DNA of 31,527 nt. Source: Bacteroidota bacterium. GTDB lineage: Bacteria; Bacteroidota; Bacteroidia; NS11-12g; UBA955. The notes below the pieces were generated by a model. It was not told the origin of the DNA. It saw nothing but the letters and a program-made list of their open reading frames with translations, and did not search any database. A program made the translations under genes and the position numbers. Positions 23,944 through 31,527 of the stretch are shown one piece after another. The DNA is taken from assembly GCA_027488495.1 (NCBI GenBank), contig JAIYBO010000054.1, forward strand, positions 1-31,527, in the 5' to 3' direction. The stretch's first letter is position 1; every line of letters starts with the position of its first letter.

Positions 23944-26052
23944 TTAGTCTAACAAATTAAAATCAATAATTCTTTTCTGCGGATCGGTTTTTTTCACTGA
24001 AACCGTGATGGGATCACCCAAATGATAGCTGCGTTTGGTCCTCTGTCCAACCAATTTTTTCTCCGCCTCATAATAGGTAAATCGATCACCTTTAATGTCG
24101 GTTAATCGAATCAAACCCTCACAATGATACTCAGTAGCCATTGCGTAAATGCCCCATTCTGTAATTCCTGTAATGGTGGCCTCCATGGTTTTGCCAATAT
24201 GTTGCTCCATCATCAGCGCCAAAGTATACTTTGTACTTGCACGCTCTGCCTCCGCTGCTTTTTGCTCCATGTTGCTGCTGTGTTTGGCAATCAATTCTAT
24301 CTGGGATTCGCTCATCACCGGAGTAGGATTGCTTAAATACTGCTGCAGCAATCTGTGAACCAACAAGTCTGGGTATCTGCGAATGGGAGAGGTGAAGTGT
24401 GTGTAGTGCTCAAAAGCCAATCCAAAGTGATCTGATCGGAAGGCTGTATATACCGCTTTCGACATCGTACGTATGGCCATCTGCTGCAGTATTTCGGCAT
24501 TTGCGTCATCAGCGGTGCGTTCCATCAAATCATTGAAAGATTTACGCATCTGTGGTTCATTGTCGATGTTAATGGGATAACCCATCAATTTACAAAATCT
24601 TGCAAACTCCAACAATTTGTCTTGCGGTGGTAAATCATGTGACCTATAAATGAAGGGCAATTCTGGCTTCTTCATCAGCTTTACATGCTTTGCAACGGCT
24701 TGGTTGGCCATCAACATGAATGTTTCAATCAATAAATGGGCATCGAACCGAGATTTTACGTAAGCCTCTATGGGTTTTTTGTTTTCATCAAAACGGAACC
24801 GAATTTCTTTGGATTCAAATCGCAAAGCCCCATTTTCAAACCTCAATGCCTCAAAATGTTTGGCTATTCGATTCAATGTGGTGAGCTCTTCTACGAAATC
24901 ACCCTGTTGATTCACAATCACATCCTGGGCTTCCTCATATGCAAACCTTCTCTTGCTGTTGATCACGGTTTTGCCAAACCATTGATTCACAATTTCTAAG
25001 GCTGGGTTTATGGTGAATATCACGCTAAACGCCAATCGGTCAACATGTGGCTTTAATGAGCATAAATCATTACTCAATTTTTCAGGCAACATCGGTATTG
25101 TGCGATCAACCAAATAAACACTTGTACCTCTTTGTGTCGCTTCACGATCAATGGCGCTGCCAGAAGTTACAAAGTGTGAAACATCGGCGATGTGCACACC
25201 CAATAAATAATTGCCTTTATTGTCTTTTTCCAATGAAATTGCATCGTCAAAATCCTTGGCATCTGCAGGGTCAATTGTAATACAAAAGACATCCCTCATA
25301 TCAGTCCGTTCACCCCAATCTTTCGCCAATATTTCATTGGGAATGGCGTCTGTTTCTTCCAAAACTTCATCAGGAAACCTGGTGTTGAATCCGAATTCCG
25401 CTACAATTGCGTGCATTTCGGTATCAGCTGCGCCAACTTCTCCCAAAATATCAATGATTCTGCCCAAGGGGTTGCGACTGTTGTGAGGAAAGTCATAGAC
25501 CTCAATGATCGCTTTAAATCCATCGTATTGGGGATCCACAGCATGACTGATCTTGATGTCTTTTAGTCCGTTTTTCTGCAGCAATCCGAAGGCATTCTTA
25601 TCAAATACATCGAGTATGGCACTGTACCTTTGAGGAACTCGCTCCAATAAACCCAATGATTTAACATAGCTTCTTTTGCCCTTTGTTTTCACCTCGCAAC
25701 GAACTCGATCACCCGGCAAAAGCTTGCCCACCATGTCGTTGTCCATGTAGATTTGCTGTAATTCTCCATCAAGCTCCATCCTGACATAATAATCGCCACG
25801 GTTCGACAATACCAATTCACCTTCCGATTTGATGGAAGGTCTGATGGGGGAGAAAACACCTTTTGAAGGTTCCTTGACCAAACCACGATTTGCCAATTTC
25901 AATAGTGCTTGATGCACCATTTCTTTGGTGAAGTTGGCCTCTTTGGGGATTTTGCTCAGTACTTGTATTGCGTTGACAGCACCTTTGCCGTCATTTTCTA
26001 ATATTGCCAGAACAACTCGTTCTGGGAATGTGATTTTACTTCGGTTCGACAA
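23944..26052 (-). CDS. rnr: Ribonuclease R
   Basis: A 702-residue processive 3'-5' exoribonuclease of the RNB family, which degrades structured RNA and takes part in rRNA and tmRNA quality control. The order is: N-terminal winged helix (~10-65), cold-shock OB domains (~75-235, with GDRVRCEV), the RNB catalytic domain beginning near 245 (ITIDPADAKDFDDAISL, Asp261/267/269/270 for metal binding), PFIYRSHD and HFTSPIRRYPDLLVHR, and a C-terminal S1 domain (~620-700, ATITGITEWGIYAMA). It lacks the long lysine-rich tail of the E. coli enzyme, as is common outside gammaproteobacteria. It follows the MFS gene by 66 bp and precedes the prenyl synthase by 1 bp. Confidence 0.95.
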   Translation of the reverse strand: MSNRSKITFPERVVLAILENDGKGAVNAIQVLSKIPKEANFTKEMVHQALLKLANRGLVKEPSKGVFSPIRPSIKSEGELVLSNRGDYYVRMELDGELQQIYMDNDMVGKLLPGDRVRCEVKTKGKRSYVKSLGLLERVPQRYSAILDVFDKNAFGLLQKNGLKDIKISHAVDPQYDGFKAIIEVYDFPHNSRNPLGRIIDILGEVGAADTEMHAIVAEFGFNTRFPDEVLEETDAIPNEILAKDWGERTDMRDVFCITIDPADAKDFDDAISLEKDNKGNYLLGVHIADVSHFVTSGSAIDREATQRGTSVYLVDRTIPMLPEKLSNDLCSLKPHVDRLAFSVIFTINPALEIVNQWFGKTVINSKRRFAYEEAQDVIVNQQGDFVEELTTLNRIAKHFEALRFENGALRFESKEIRFRFDENKKPIEAYVKSRFDAHLLIETFMLMANQAVAKHVKLMKKPELPFIYRSHDLPPQDKLLEFARFCKLMGYPINIDNEPQMRKSFNDLMERTADDANAEILQQMAIRTMSKAVYTAFRSDHFGLAFEHYTHFTSPIRRYPDLLVHRLLQQYLSNPTPVMSESQIELIAKHSSNMEQKAAEAERASTKYTLALMMEQHIGKTMEATITGITEWGIYAMATEYHCEGLIRLTDIKGDRFTYYEAEKKLVGQRTKRSYHLGDPITVSVKKTDPQKRIIDFNLLD

Positions 26053-26075
26053 TTGAATTGATTAAATAGTTCAAA

Positions 26076-26100
26076 AATATCCGTAAAGTTACGGAATATT
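26076..26100 (-). promoter_or_regulatory. Inverted repeat with T-tract and -7-like box between the MFS gene and rnr
   Basis: The dyad CCGTAA-AG-TTACGG (26081-26094), extended by ATAT arms with one bulged base, lies 19 bp after the MFS stop codon. On the minus strand its right arm runs into ATATTTTTG, which is both a short U-tract and a perfect TAnnTTTG match (26079-26072), 19 nt before the rnr ATG. It may be a weak terminator or attenuator for the upstream genes combined with a promoter for rnr-prenyl synthase. No clear -33 element is seen. Confidence 0.4.
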
Positions 26101-26118
26101 CTTGGCTTATCGCGGAGA

Positions 26119-27447
26119 TCAGGATTTACGGGGGTCGTGTTCGAAGTAATCCAAGTCCTTGTGAAAGGCTTCTTCCACGTTGTTTGTTCCCCAAAACGCC
26201 AAGGATAAACAAATCGCACCAATGATCAAGGCAGCCACGCTAAAGGTTCGGCCATCGAATTGTCCTTGTTCCACAAAAAATCCTGAAAAATATTCAAATC
26301 CCATGGTGATTAACAATACACCACCACGAACAAAATTGGGCACGGTGGCGGCAACCGTACTCCTAATGTTTGTACCAAATTGCTCTGAAGCATTGGTAAC
26401 AAAAATTGCCCAATAGCCGGTCACTGCTCCAAGTAAAAAGGCGATGAATCTATAATAATCTTGACTTCCAGTTGGACCATACAAATAAACCAATGTCATC
26501 ACCGCGATACCCATTAAATTGAGATAAATGACGCGTTTACGACTGCGGAACAACTGACTCAATAATCCCGAAATCAAGTCTCCCGTACTCAATCCAACAT
26601 AGCTCCACATGACCATTTCTGGTGTGGCCACAGAAAAACTTCGGATGGTTTCAGGGCTGACATTGGTACCAGTTGCTGCTAATATTTCAGGGAAAAACTT
26701 ATGAGATAGGGCGATCAAAACACCCACTACAAACCAAACCGGAAGTCCAATTACAATACAAGCCAAATATTTCTTGAAGTGCGGTTTGGTGAAAAGCATG
26801 AAGAAATTCCCGCGTTTAACGTTTTGATTGGTTGCACTTTCAAACAAGTCGCTTTCGAATGTGCCTGCGCGCATCAGCAATAACAAAAGCCCCAAAACGC
26901 CACCAACTATGTAGGCCGTTTGCCAATTCTCCAATTGCATGCCCAAGATATCACCAATGAGCGCAGTGATTTGTGCACCGTTCTTTGCTACGAAAAAAGC
27001 AAAAACAGCCCCCAATGCGCCAAAAGTAACAATGATCATTGTGCCGATACCTCTTTTGTTCTTTGGCATCAATTCACTCACCAAAGTGATAGCAGCCCCC
27101 AATTCGCCTGCCAGTCCGATACCTGCAAGCAATCGCCAAAATTTGTATGCTTCCACCGTGGTAACAAAAGCATTGGCCACATTCGCTACACTGTAAAGTA
27201 GGATTGACCCAAACAAAACACTGACACGCCCTTTCACATCACCCAAAATACCCCAAATTAAACCACCAATGAGCATGCCCGCCATTTGCCAACGAAACAA
27301 AACCGTTTCGTAAGTATTTACATCGATATGAAGCGATGAAAGGCTTTCCTTTTTGATGATGTTGAACAAAATCAAATCATATATATCAACAAAATATCCG
27401 AGCGATGCTACCGCAATCAATAGGGCGATGTTCTTTTTCTTTTTCAT
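26119..27447 (-). CDS. MFS transporter (metabolite:H+ symporter-like)
   Basis: A 442-residue inner-membrane carrier with about 12 hydrophobic segments. The ATG at 27447 overlaps the stop of the methionine sulfoxide reductase gene as ATGA and gives MKKKKNIALLIAVASLGYFVDIYDL, a normal positive-inside start; a longer frame to 27474 is unlikely. The MFS loop 2-3 motif appears as GGLIWGILGDVKGRVSV. LLAGIGLAGELGAAITLVSELMPKNKRG resembles the G-x-G-x-GE and E-x-x-P-x-x-RG signatures of sugar/metabolite:H+ symporters (MHS-like). The substrate is unknown. Coupling to the sulfoxide reductase hints at, but does not prove, an amino-acid or oxidised-metabolite substrate. Confidence 0.88.
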   Translation of the reverse strand: MKKKKNIALLIAVASLGYFVDIYDLILFNIIKKESLSSLHIDVNTYETVLFRWQMAGMLIGGLIWGILGDVKGRVSVLFGSILLYSVANVANAFVTTVEAYKFWRLLAGIGLAGELGAAITLVSELMPKNKRGIGTMIIVTFGALGAVFAFFVAKNGAQITALIGDILGMQLENWQTAYIVGGVLGLLLLLMRAGTFESDLFESATNQNVKRGNFFMLFTKPHFKKYLACIVIGLPVWFVVGVLIALSHKFFPEILAATGTNVSPETIRSFSVATPEMVMWSYVGLSTGDLISGLLSQLFRSRKRVIYLNLMGIAVMTLVYLYGPTGSQDYYRFIAFLLGAVTGYWAIFVTNASEQFGTNIRSTVAATVPNFVRGGVLLITMGFEYFSGFFVEQGQFDGRTFSVAALIIGAICLSLAFWGTNNVEEAFHKDLDYFEHDPRKS

Positions 27448-27938
27448 GATAAGATGATTTCCAAAGAACGACAAAATTTTTCTAATTCGATTTGATCAAC
27501 CTCGTTGAAATCATCCAAGTATTCGCTATCCACATCCAATACACCCCATATTTCACCAGTCCGCTTGTAGATTGGTACTACAATTTCACTTTTACTCTTG
27601 GAGCTACATGCGATATGACCGGGGAATTCATCCACATTCGGTACCACGAGGGTTTTTGATTCTATCCAAGAGGCTCCGCAAACGCCTTTTCCTTTTCCTA
27701 TGCGTGTGCAAGCTACAGGGCCTTGAAATGGACCCAACACCAGTTCTTCATTCATTACACGATAAAACCCAACCCACCACCAACCAAAAATATCCTTCAT
27801 CAATGCAGCCCCATTGGCCAAATTGGCGATTTCATCAACGTGATTATCTATCAAAGCATTCCAATTTGAATGTAAATACTGATATTTTTCAGCTTTACTC
27901 AATTGATTCCATTCGATGGAAGGGATTTCATGGCTCAT
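27444..27938 (-). CDS. msrC: Free methionine-(R)-sulfoxide reductase, GAF domain (fRMsr)
   Basis: A 164-residue cytoplasmic GAF-fold enzyme that reduces free methionine-R-sulfoxide. Start MSHEIPSIEW at 27938; the frame continues upstream to 28175, but that extension overlaps the divergent SNF2 gene and lacks family character. WWWVGFYRV, then GPVACTRIGKGKGVCGASW (Cys77, Cys87) and PGHIACSSKSKSEIVVPI (Cys111), give the three cysteines spaced exactly as Cys84/Cys94/Cys118 of the E. coli enzyme. VLDVDSEYLDDF ends the GAF core. It overlaps the MFS gene by 4 bp (ATGA). A 7/8 match to the -7 box (TAGTTTCG) lies 5 nt before the start. Confidence 0.93.
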   Translation of the reverse strand: MSHEIPSIEWNQLSKAEKYQYLHSNWNALIDNHVDEIANLANGAALMKDIFGWWWVGFYRVMNEELVLGPFQGPVACTRIGKGKGVCGASWIESKTLVVPNVDEFPGHIACSSKSKSEIVVPIYKRTGEIWGVLDVDSEYLDDFNEVDQIELEKFCRSLEIILS

Positions 27939-27986
27939 GGTTGCGAAACTAATCGGAATTGACTGAAATCTGAACCTTTGACAAAG

Positions 27987-27994
27987 TATTTTTG
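27987..27994 (+). promoter_or_regulatory. Possible -7 box (TATTTTTG) for the SNF2 helicase gene
   Basis: An exact TAnnTTTG match in the divergent spacer, 52 nt upstream of the SNF2 ATG. The nearest plausible -33 TTG (27959-27961) is 25 nt away, longer than usual, so this is tentative. Confidence 0.35.
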
Positions 27995-28046
27995 TTTGGC
28001 CCTTAAATGATGCGTAAATTGCGGGTTTATATAGAAAAATCAATAG

Positions 28047-31028
28047 ATGGAGGTAGTAAACACCAAACCGTTTGAGGTAGTATTCACCTTCGTAAGACAT
28101 CCCCAAATGGGGGTTTTGGTAGAGGCGAATGCAGTGCAGTTGTTGGAGAATGGGAATCCGTCTTTGACCTTTCAAAGAATTCGAGAAAAGACAGCCGATT
28201 ATTTTGGGTTAAATCCAGAACAAAAGAGGGTAGTAGAGATCATAGAAGGATTTGAAAATGAGGCCATTGTAAAACAATTCTACAAAGGAACTCGAAAGAT
28301 CAAGCCCGCAGACTTTTTCGTAAAGTATTACGACGATGAAACTAAGAAAAATGTACTTAACTTCATTGAATCAGAGCTGCTCAAAGTAATTAAGGAGATT
28401 AAAAACTACCAAATGTATTGGGCCAGTAAAACCGGTGAACCAATGGGTAGTAAAATCAATTTTTACAATGAACCTGCAACGCCGTTGTTCCATTTTCGTC
28501 GCGACGAAGAAGGAATGAATTATTTCGTTACCATTAAACACCGAGGTGAAAAGGTGCATTTCTGTGATCCTGATAGCGAATTGCTCATTTCTCAACCGGC
28601 CTGGTTGCTCACACCAAACCAATTGTTGTTCTTCGGTGCAAACGTAGAAGGGAAAAAAATCAAACCCTTCCTCAAAAAGAAATTCATACACATTGATCCA
28701 CACCAAGAGGCGGCTTACATGCAAAAGTTTGTTGGCCCACTTCTAGAAAATCATGATGTGTATGCGCTAGGGTTCGATATTGTTACTGACCAGCTTGAGG
28801 TGCAGCCCTTGCTCAAATTGACGTCCTCATGGGAAAATCCACATTTGGTCCTGTATATGAAATACGGTGATTGGGTGTTCCCGTATCACGTCAATAAGAA
28901 AGTCAATGTTCGATTGGAAGAAAAAGAAGGAACTTATACCTTTCATAGAATTAAGCGCCTTTATTCCGTTGAAAAACAGAAGATTGACAGTTTGAAAGAA
29001 TTGGGTTTGTCACAAACAAACGGAAGTCTTTTTACGCTGCAAGACCTTCAAACCGAATCCATTAACATCGTTTCATGGATTAATGAAAATCGCAGTGCGT
29101 TGGAACGCTCAGGATTCGAAATTCAACAAGAAGAAGGAGCCACACAGTATTATTTGGGTGGCATTCAATTGTTAGTAACTGTTAAAAATGGAATCGATTG
29201 GTTCGATGTTCACGCTGTTGTGAAGTTTGACGAATTTGAAATTCCCTTTATTAAATTGAGGAAACACATTCTCGATAAGAAAAGAGAGTACGTGCTACCC
29301 AACGGCAAAGTGGTTATTTTACCAGCTGAATGGTTCACGCAATTTGCTCAAATCGTGAATCTGGCCGACGTACATGATGAAGCTTATCGAGTGAGAAACA
29401 TCCACGTTTCTTTACTGGCCGATTTGGATGAGTATTTGAACGAAGCGCCTCCAACACCGGATTGGACGGAAGCCTTACACAGAGGAACCATTCCACCGGT
29501 AGATTTGCCAACGGGCTTTAACGGAGAACTTCGCAATTACCAAATGGAGGGTTACAGCTGGATTCGATTCATGCAGCAAAACAGGTTTGGTGCTTTATTG
29601 GCCGATGATATGGGTTTGGGTAAAACCATACAAACCCTGGCTCAACTTCAAGTGTTGGCGATGGAATACCGCGCCGAAAGAGCATCTAGCAAACCCATGG
29701 TTGCAAATTCAGCGGGTGAGGCCAAACAAGTTCCTGATTCTATTTTGGCCACAGATGGCAAGCCACTTCCACCCGAAGCCATGCACCATGGTCCAATTGT
29801 TATCATTGCCCCGAAATCATTGCTGTACAACTGGATGTCGGAATCCGCCAAATTCTGTCCAGAATTAAAAACTTTGCTTTATTCAGGGTTGAGCCGACAG
29901 AAACTGATATCCAATTTCGACAAAATTGATTTGGTTGTTATGTCGTATGGTACGATGCGAAACGACGTTGAAATTCTCCGGAATTATCGATTCAACTGCA
30001 TCGTACTGGATGAAAGCCAAGCCATTAAAAATCCATCGTCTCAGACATCGAGGGCGCTATTAAAATTGCAATCGAAAAGTAGAATTGCCTTAACGGGTAC
30101 GCCCATTGAGAATACTTTGTTAGACATATGGAGTCAGATGAATTTCTTGAATCCAGGGTTGTTGGGTAGCTATACCTACTTTGAAAAGCAATTCATTCGT
30201 CCAATAGAAAAAGGAGCAAACCCTCAAAAAACAGAGGAATTGCGTAAACTGATTGATCCTTTCGTATTGAGAAGAACCAAGAAGCAGGTAATGAAAGAAT
30301 TGCCTCCAAAAATTGAAAAGGTTCACTTCTGCGAAATGAGTGCTGAACAGTCAGAATTGTACGAGACCGTGAAAAATCAATATCGAAACGAAATCCTTAA
30401 CCACGTAACTGAGTTGGGTATTTCTAAATCGCGGTTGAAAATTTTCAACGGTTTGATGCATTTGCGACAAATTGCACTCAATCCATCGCTCAAAGACGTG
30501 AATTACGATGGTGGCAGTGGAAAAGACGATGAAATCATGCGAATGCTGTTGAGGGCTGTGGCAAACGGACATAAAGTGTTGTTTTTCTCGCAGTTTGTAG
30601 GCTATCTCAAAGTGTTTGAGGAAATGTTTGAGCAGCAAGGTGTTGAATATTGCTATTTGGATGGTTCCATGGATGAGAAAGAGAGACAAGTTCAAATCGA
30701 TTTATTTCAAAACGACGATAAAAAGCGTGTTTTCCTCTTGAGTTTAAGGGCTGGAAACAGCGGATTGAATTTGACAGCGGCGGATTATGTGTTTTTGGCT
30801 GATCCATGGTGGAATCCATTTACCATGAAACAAGCCGAAGACAGGGCCCACAGGATTGGTCAAGATAAACCAGTGTTCTCCTACAAATTCATCACAAAAG
30901 ACACCATCGAGGAAAAAATCCTCGCTCTACAGGCCAAGAAAGCCGCTCTGGCAGAAAGTGTGATTCCAGATGAAGATTCTATTTTGTCGAGTTTGAATCT
31001 GGAAGAACTTGAAGATTTACTGAATTAA
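28047..31028 (+). CDS. SNF2-family (DEAD/DEAH-like) helicase / ATPase
   Basis: A 993-residue bacterial Swi2/Snf2 ATPase, a class of double-stranded DNA translocases that remodel protein-DNA complexes. Residues 1 to ~480 form a large N-terminal region typical in size for bacterial SNF2 proteins, but I cannot assign a domain to it. The ATPase core begins near RNYQMEGYSWIRFM. Motif I is DDMGLGKT (520-527), motif Ia IVIIAPKSLLYNW (~584-596), motif II DESQ (655-658), motif III LTGTPIEN. The second lobe includes FFSQF, YLDGSMDEKERQ, LSLRAGNSGLNLTAAD and QAEDRAHRIGQ with arginine-finger candidate Arg936. An insertion of about 40 residues separates motifs I and Ia. The ung gene follows after 8 bp, suggesting co-expression and a DNA-maintenance context. 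Confidence 0.93.
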   Translation: MEVVNTKPFEVVFTFVRHPQMGVLVEANAVQLLENGNPSLTFQRIREKTADYFGLNPEQKRVVEIIEGFENEAIVKQFYKGTRKIKPADFFVKYYDDETKKNVLNFIESELLKVIKEIKNYQMYWASKTGEPMGSKINFYNEPATPLFHFRRDEEGMNYFVTIKHRGEKVHFCDPDSELLISQPAWLLTPNQLLFFGANVEGKKIKPFLKKKFIHIDPHQEAAYMQKFVGPLLENHDVYALGFDIVTDQLEVQPLLKLTSSWENPHLVLYMKYGDWVFPYHVNKKVNVRLEEKEGTYTFHRIKRLYSVEKQKIDSLKELGLSQTNGSLFTLQDLQTESINIVSWINENRSALERSGFEIQQEEGATQYYLGGIQLLVTVKNGIDWFDVHAVVKFDEFEIPFIKLRKHILDKKREYVLPNGKVVILPAEWFTQFAQIVNLADVHDEAYRVRNIHVSLLADLDEYLNEAPPTPDWTEALHRGTIPPVDLPTGFNGELRNYQMEGYSWIRFMQQNRFGALLADDMGLGKTIQTLAQLQVLAMEYRAERASSKPMVANSAGEAKQVPDSILATDGKPLPPEAMHHGPIVIIAPKSLLYNWMSESAKFCPELKTLLYSGLSRQKLISNFDKIDLVVMSYGTMRNDVEILRNYRFNCIVLDESQAIKNPSSQTSRALLKLQSKSRIALTGTPIENTLLDIWSQMNFLNPGLLGSYTYFEKQFIRPIEKGANPQKTEELRKLIDPFVLRRTKKQVMKELPPKIEKVHFCEMSAEQSELYETVKNQYRNEILNHVTELGISKSRLKIFNGLMHLRQIALNPSLKDVNYDGGSGKDDEIMRMLLRAVANGHKVLFFSQFVGYLKVFEEMFEQQGVEYCYLDGSMDEKERQVQIDLFQNDDKKRVFLLSLRAGNSGLNLTAADYVFLADPWWNPFTMKQAEDRAHRIGQDKPVFSYKFITKDTIEEKILALQAKKAALAESVIPDEDSILSSLNLEELEDLLN

Positions 31029-31036
31029 TCGCTCAA

Positions 31037-31527
31037 ATGGAAAGCCCCAATTCACCGGCGCAATTGTTGAATTCGGATTGGCTCATCCACTTATTATCTT
31101 ATTTTGATGGTCCTGATTACCGAAGGGTGATGGACAGAATTCGTGCTGATGAAGTGGCCAATATTCGTGTATTTCCCCTTGTTGCCCAGCGATATCGAGC
31201 GTTTGAATTGACGCCATTGAGACAGGTGAAGTGTGTGATCATCGGGCAGGACCCATACCACGGTGAAGGTCAAGCGAACGGGCTCGCATTTTCAGTGAAT
31301 AGGGGACAGAAAACGCCACCATCGCTGACCAATATATTGAAGGAACTTCAGTCCGAATACCCAAATCAAACACCTTCAGCCGTTATGTCACAAGGCGATT
31401 TAAGCAATTGGGCCGAGCAAGGAGTTTTGTTGCTGAATGCTTCGCTAACTGTGTGTGAATCGGCACCTTTATCGCACCAGAATTGTGGTTGGGAACCCTT
31501 GATTCAACAAGTCATCGCCACAATGAA
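31037..31527 (+). CDS. ung: Uracil-DNA glycosylase, family 1 (3' end cut by window edge)
   Basis: I translated the first 163 codons of a gene that begins 8 bp after the SNF2 stop and runs off the window. VIIGQDPYHGEGQANGLAFSV contains the family 1 catalytic motif GQDPYHG (70-76) with the water-activating Asp72. PPSLTNILKEL and WAEQGVLLLNASLTV, including the uracil-binding Asn, follow in the usual order. The enzyme excises uracil from DNA to start base-excision repair. About 60 C-terminal residues, including the HPSP-type DNA-intercalation loop, lie outside the window, so completeness cannot be judged. Confidence 0.96.
   Translation, partial: MESPNSPAQLLNSDWLIHLLSYFDGPDYRRVMDRIRADEVANIRVFPLVAQRYRAFELTPLRQVKCVIIGQDPYHGEGQANGLAFSVNRGQKTPPSLTNILKELQSEYPNQTPSAVMSQGDLSNWAEQGVLLLNASLTVCESAPLSHQNCGWEPLIQQVIATM

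Noticed and set aside
27572..27952. 126-codon open frame antisense to the methionine sulfoxide reductase
   Set aside because: The opposite strand encodes a complete enzyme with all catalytic cysteines; this frame shows no protein-family features.
1..31527. tRNA genes, CRISPR arrays, insertion sequences, integrases, toxin-antitoxin or phage-defence genes
   Set aside because: I looked for cloverleaf-like sequences in the short spacers, regularly spaced repeats and transposase motifs, and saw none. The window is core chromosomal in character.

Overview
The window reads as a gene-dense stretch of a Bacteroidota chromosome of moderate, slightly AT-rich composition. The evidence is mutually consistent: a fused LpxC-FabZ protein, two secreted proteins with type IX secretion sorting domains (a type A Por-like tail and a gliding-motility 'CHU_C' tail), a SPOR protein with CCDC81-like HU modules, a FolC-TonB pair, and promoters of the Bacteroidota TTG / TAnnTTTG type. 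I see no mobile element, integrase, CRISPR array, rRNA or tRNA. No intergenic gap exceeds about 180 bp. The window cuts through a gene at each end: murF on the left (minus strand) and ung on the right (plus strand).

Layout. 1-1213: 5' part of murF. 1303-3573: secreted FG-GAP/VCBS repeat protein. 3551-7482 (minus): a lipid A operon lpxD > lpxC-fabZ > lpxA > ABC ATPase with 2 to 25 bp gaps. 7625-9628: POT-family peptide transporter with a large extra domain before its last helix, closed by a strong bidirectional terminator. 9727-14757 (minus): an envelope operon, outer-membrane barrel > HU/SPOR membrane protein > TonB-like protein > folC. 14933-15512: ribosomal proteins L21 and L27 with a textbook promoter and terminator. 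15571-16095: acyl-CoA thioesterase. 16101-17945 (minus): ECF-type sigma factor > small anti-sigma-like protein > 2-oxoglutarate/Fe(II) oxygenase. 18101-19018 (minus): fmt. 19176-22991: 1271-residue secreted CHU_C protein. 22992-27938 (minus): free methionine-R-sulfoxide reductase > MFS transporter > RNase R > polyprenyl diphosphate synthase. 28047-31028: SNF2-family helicase, followed by ung.

The main themes are cell-envelope building (MurF, Lpx enzymes, FabZ, prenyl diphosphate synthase, barrel, TonB, SPOR), secreted surface proteins, and core information processing (L21, L27, Fmt, RNase R, SNF2, Ung). I see no obviously new large multi-gene system. The items most worth a second look are: (i) TAnnTTTG-like boxes lying only 4-5 nt before several start codons, which suggests leaderless transcripts; (ii) a 77-residue anti-sigma-like protein in which all three expected zinc ligands appear replaced; (iii) a roughly 170-residue domain with a Cys/His cluster inserted in the peptide transporter; and (iv) an HU-fold/SPOR transmembrane protein sitting where ExbB/ExbD might be expected beside TonB.

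Several starts were moved downstream of the longest open frame (FG-GAP protein, LpxD, POT, barrel, L21, anti-sigma-like protein, CHU_C protein, MFS, methionine sulfoxide reductase). The grounds were signal peptides, family N-termini, promoter position or ATGA overlaps. All functional calls rest on motifs and family resemblance read by eye; no database search was run.
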